Assembly (NCBI GenBank): GCA_949316235.1
Contig: OX438744.1
Location: forward strand, 25,221,578 to 25,285,577
Source of the DNA: Oegoconia quadripuncta
Lineage: Eukaryota; Arthropoda; Insecta; Lepidoptera; Autostichidae
DNA length: 64,000 nucleotides
Direction of reading: 5' to 3'
A program made the translations under genes and the position numbers. This document shows, piece by piece, positions 60,713 through 64,000 of this stretch (the first letter of the stretch is position 1; each line of letters starts with the position of its first letter). The notes beneath the pieces were generated by a model that had not been told where the DNA came from, searched no databases, and saw only the letters and a list, made by a program, of their open reading frames with translations.

Positions 60713-61600
60713 TTTAGCACTGAACGGCCTGTGGCTGACAAGATGATGATATTAATATTTATGTGTTATTGGATAACTTGTTTGATGATGCACTAAGGAG
60801 ATAGGGAATGGACCACATTGACAAAGAATATATAATAACCAGCACTAATAGTATGAAAGAGGCGCGACAAACGTTTATGTCGCGCGAAATAATATTTGTC
60901 CTGGCCCCTATTTCACCAAGTTGACAGGTGCGACAATTGTCAAAAAAATATGACAAAGGAGAAAATTATCAAATAAATATAATAAAATATAAATATAATA
61001 ATATATATATATATATATTTATATATATTATTTGTAATTATATTTCAGGAGAAATTTATTCATTCTCTATATATTCTCCTATATGCGAACTCATCTAAAT
61101 CACTGTCACTACTGCTGCTTTCACGGAGAGCCATTTTGTAATTAACAACGAAAACACTACAATTGTCACGCTAGCCTGACACAGCCTCGATCTCATGTCA
61201 ACAATTACCGACAAGTCTACAAATATGTCGAGTTCAAAAAATGATTCTTGTTTCACAACATAATTGTCATTTGATTGAGATAAGGACAATTGTCACAAAA
61301 TGCCTGTCATGTTTATAAGCTTTTCTATACGAAATAATTTACAAAATTGTCATTTCTCACCTGTCCGTTGACAATTGTCAGCGACATATGTCGAATTGTC
61401 AGCCGACATATGTCGCTGACAATTGTCAACTTGGTGAAATAGGGGCCTGCTCATTCGCTTGGACGAAATATACTCACTCACCTACTTCGCGCGCGTCAAA
61501 GATGTCTTGCTACGGGGGCAGGAGGATATTGAAGTCTGTTGTTTTGTCACTTTATAGGAGGTTCAATATGAAGTTAGGGACCTTTTCGCTCATAACTTGA
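60713..61600 (+). repeat. Repeat H copy 2, split by MITE-X
   Basis: TATGTCGCGCGAAATAATAT and TTGTCCTG before the insertion, CTGCTCATTCGCTTGGACGA after it, match the uninterrupted copy at 46620-46680. The flank downstream has diverged. Confidence 0.75.
60904..61446. mobile_element. MITE-X, 543 bp, with empty-site paralogue
   Basis: Inverted ends GCCCCTATTTCACCAAGTTG over at least 22 bp (60904 onward and, inverted, to 61446). Target duplication CTG (60901-60903 and 61447-61449). The interior has many GACAATTGTC and CGACATATGTCG palindromes and an AT-rich centre (60990-61035). There is no transposase. The superfamily is not assigned, since a 3-bp CTG duplication is not diagnostic. Confidence 0.88.
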
Positions 61601-61760
61601 CACTTGGCCCACATCTATAAGCACCTTACGCAACGCGTGCGCACGCGATATCTTTATCCCTCGGTCACACAGAACGGAATCCGCCATTCGGACCTCTCGA
61701 ACCGATTACTGAATATTGTTTTTTATTAGTTGTATAATTGAAAATCAAAAACATATTATA

Positions 61761-61967
61761 TTGGGTCTTTACCTATGAAATTTGAGTTTTTTTTCTTCGT
61801 GAATCATATGTACCAATTCCTGCGATTTTCAAAGCTACATACAAATTTGATTTTTATTTGAAAAATGGAATATTATTTCAATATTTTTTTAATTTCTGGG
61901 CTAAATCACATAATAAAAAAAATTTGAACAGAGTTCTTTTCATGCGCTTCCCATAATCATTCCCACT
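61761..61967 (-). mobile_element. MITE-M right half, inverted
   Basis: Begins with the right end (TTGGGTCTTTACCTATGAAA) next to TA and ends at the midpoint (CGCTTCCCATAATCATTC). It complements the left half at 60499-60712. Confidence 0.85.
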
Positions 61968-61974
61968 TTTTGGG

Positions 61975-62110
61975 ATAGATAGATAGATAAAGCCTTTATT
62001 TGTTTCCACAGTCACACACATATATTTAGCTTATACATATTGATACACAGATAGGGTAACATATCAACAACAATAACATAATATTGTAACACTAACGCAT
62101 GTGTGTGCTG
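61975..62110 (-). mobile_element. Retroposon end with GATA tail
   Basis: GATAGATAGATAGATAAAGC CTTTATTTGTTTCC reads on the minus strand as an AATAAAG-like signal followed by a TATC-repeat tail. The body is not recognised. Confidence 0.5.
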
Positions 62111-62350
62111 CAGCAGTACAAATGGGTCATAGCTCAGTGTATTAGATTGCTCATTGAGCAAAACACTGATTTTCAGCTATCCCCTAAGGAGCAGAGACGA
62201 GGATACAAAATGAAGTCATAGTAAAAACTATATCTGTGTATGAGAAAAAAGAATTCCAGCCATACGTGACGCCAGAATGCTCACTAAAAACATTGAATAA
62301 AGTACTTACGGTACTATTTTTTATCCTTTGGGCATTATTTGGCCCTATTT
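62111..62350. other. Unassigned stretch
   Basis: Possibly the upstream part of the GATA-tailed retroposon. No gene is seen. Confidence 0.35.
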
Positions 62351-62351
62351 G

Positions 62352-62800
62352 GTTGACGACTGTTTGGTGTAGTGGTTAGAAACTCTGACCACTAGACCAA
62401 AACGTCGCTGGGTCGAATCCCGCTAGGGGCATATATGTTTGTATGATGAATACAAAAAGTTTTTATTTTCTCTCACAAAAATGTAGGTACAATACTTAAC
62501 AATAGGTGATTAAAATTATGACGTATATAAAATGGTTTTTGAGAGATTAGTGTCCGTACTAGGAAACCTGTGTGACAGGTCACCAGCCTCTCACCCTCTG
62601 GAGTGGCTCTCTCATTGTGAGACTGATATGTGTTCTCGAGTTATGGATGTTTTTCATTTATATATGTATTTATTTACAAAAAAGAAATATATTTGTGTAG
62701 TTTATCAATTATCAAGCATCAGGTATCCATAACATAAGCCTAGATGCTTACTGTGGACCTAGATGGCGCTGTGTGTATGTGCAAAGATATTTATTTTATA
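62352..62800 (+). mobile_element. SINE-B, interrupted by a 170-bp insert
   Basis: Head TTGACGACTGTTTGGTGTAG and B box GGGTCGAATCCCGCTAGGG to GATGAATAC at 62452. The body resumes at about 62623 with TGATATGTGTTCTCGAGTTA and ends with AGATGGCGCTGTGTGTATGT and a TTTATTTT tail. Confidence 0.85.
62453..62622 (-). mobile_element. Unclassified insert in SINE-B
   Basis: It starts with a T-rich run on the plus strand, so it may be a minus-strand retroposon end. It includes a short palindrome ACCTGTGTGACAGGT (62568-62582). No partner is found in the window. Confidence 0.5.
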
Positions 62801-62899
62801 CAGTTTCATCGACATTGTCAAAATAGTATAATTCCGAGGTGTGTATTCCAACATATGGACGGATACGTAAATAAACACACATTGTCCGCAGATTTAAAT

Positions 62900-63428
62900 T
62901 TTAAGCACATGACCTCAAGCACACCTGATGTTAAGTGGAAGTTGACAACAGGAACACAACAATGCTATTAACATTGCTGTTTGGCGGCAGAATTAGGTAA
63001 GATGGTGGTAGCTAGCAGGCGGACATTTAAACCGCCAGCATATAATATTGCAAAGTACCCAGTTGGGGCTCCAACCCGCGACCTCCTATTCGTAAACCCT
63101 ATATTTTTTTATTTTTTTTAATAAATATTTGGGACACTTACACCAATCATCTAGACCCAAACTAAGCAAAGCTTGTACTATGGATACTAGATAACGGATA
63201 AACATACATAAATATTTATATAAACATCCATGACTCAGGAATAAATGTTTATAGTCATCACACAAACATTTACCCGTCGCGGGATTCGAACCCGCAACCG
63301 TTGGTTTCGCTGATAGGATCACTATCCACTACACCAATCGGTCGTCTCTATTGTTTATTGTTTATATAGATACCACCATATAGATAGAGAACACCAATAT
63401 TGTTTATATAGAGCCACGGAGGCGGTTA
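62900..63428 (-). mobile_element. SINE-A split by a SINE-C
   Basis: Tail side 62900-63102 (GACCTCAAGCACACCTGATG, GGCGGCAGAATTAGGTAAGA, CAACCCGCGACCTCC) and head end 63410-63428 (GAGCCACGGAGGCGG) belong to one SINE-A. Between them lie a SINE-C and about 60 bp of duplicated TTGTTTATATAGA words. The SINE-A itself has an internal deletion. Confidence 0.8.
63103..63347 (-). mobile_element. SINE-C, full length, inside SINE-A
   Basis: Reading minus: GACGACCGATTGGTGTAGTG, B box GGGTTCGAATCCCGCGACGG, ACATTTATTCCTGAGTCATG, then TAGTATCCATAGTACAAGC, TTTGCTTAGTTTGGGTCTAG and an ATTTATT/A-rich tail. It is the reference copy for the family, with no coding capacity. It is younger than the SINE-A it interrupts. 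Confidence 0.9.
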
Positions 63429-64000
63429 AAATTGTTTTGAAGAATCAGATTGTTTTGAACAATCCTAAAAGTTACGGAACAGTTTTCCGTGGAAAAATAA
63501 TTATTCACAATAATCACATTGCATCACCCAAGAAAGTTTTACTATAATTTTTAGCAATCACAAAAGAAAGACGAAATCCCGTAACCCTGTGAACATGTTA
63601 AAGCTTGTCATTGTTTCAGCTCGTTACGATTAGATTTCAACACGTTACGTGAACGCGAAAGCTAATAGAAATGTAATGTTACTTTTGCCTTGTTTAGTAA
63701 TGCTTTAATTGTCTGCTTCCCTGGTATGAGCATTGTCATGGCAGAAGTGAAGATTGATCGTAAGACTCTGTGATAAGTGTATCCATACAATATCTAATCA
63801 TTTTCGCACTTCGTTCAATGAAAAAAAAATCATTGAAAGTCCTCTTATCTTCTCCGTAATATGATTTCTAAGTTATTTCTGAACAATCAAATGGCATGTA
63901 TTTATTAATTTTATGTTTTTAATATAATATATTTAATATAAATTTATGTGTGTTACGTAGTCAATAATATATTATATGTTTTAAATGCAGTTAAATTACC
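63429..64000. other. Unassigned AT-rich end of window
   Basis: No gene, RNA gene or repeat family is recognised. A long run of AATATAAT-type words is at 63915-63975. Confidence 0.4.

Noticed and set aside
61095..61289. 64-aa minus ORF inside MITE-X
   Set aside because: It lies within a non-autonomous element and has no transposase motif or similarity to anything else.
63265..63347. tRNA gene in the tRNA-like heads of SINE-A, SINE-B and SINE-C
   Set aside because: The A and B boxes are present, but the heads recur with conserved retroposon bodies and do not form a normal acceptor stem, so they are SINE promoters.
1..64000. Operons, CRISPR arrays, riboswitches, endogenous viral genes and toxin genes
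   Set aside because: None was seen; the sequence has the character of repeat-rich animal nuclear DNA.

Overview
The window reads as nuclear DNA of an insect, most likely a moth or butterfly. It is AT-rich and packed with dispersed repeats: three tRNA-headed SINE families, fossil ends of several LINE families, MITEs, and one intact mariner. No host protein-coding exon could be recognised with confidence. The order-level assignment is inferred from repeat types remembered from Lepidoptera, not from a database search. The only complete, convincing protein-coding gene is a mariner transposase at 8464-9537. Everything else that looks protein-coding is a decayed piece of a reverse transcriptase or an unrecognised short ORF. 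The window is therefore probably an intergenic region or a very large intron.

Layout. 0-7 kb: MITE-M copies, SINE-A, SINE-C, AT-rich filler and a fold-back hairpin made from the end of an RTE-like LINE. 7-10 kb: a LINE-N 3' end with a full-length mariner inside it. 10-13 kb: SINE-A and SINE-B copies, a MITE-M inside repeat E, and a 370-bp polypurine tract. 13-20 kb: repeat Q, split at 16.8-17.5 kb by a GC-rich R1-clade LINE with a 13-bp target-site duplication, then three further LINE 3' ends. 20-30 kb: SINE-A and SINE-B copies, LINE-L and RTE-like ends, and a hAT-like MITE in an RTE-like repeat. 31-34 kb: a jockey-clade LINE in two pieces and a 4-unit, 205-bp tandem array derived from a LINE tail. 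34-46 kb: mixed SINE and LINE fragments, minisatellites, an inverted repeat pair, a long RNA-type hairpin and a 5S rRNA-like sequence. 46-57 kb: repeat H, more LINE-L, and two PIF/Harbinger-like MITEs, each carrying a different retroposon. 57-64 kb: a minisatellite, LINE-L, SINE-B copies, two half-MITE-M copies facing each other, a 543-bp MITE (MITE-X) with an empty-site paralogue in the same window, and a SINE-C inside a SINE-A.

The main value of the window is as a stratigraphic record. Many insertions can be ordered because one element sits inside another and the uninterrupted version is also present. Examples are mariner in LINE-N, R1 in Q, MITE-X in H, MITE-M in E, SINE-A in SINE-C and SINE-C in SINE-A, and different retroposons in the two Harbinger-like MITEs. 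Family letters (SINE-A, LINE-L and so on) are labels made here, not published names. Boundaries of decayed repeats were set by eye and may be off by 5-20 bases.
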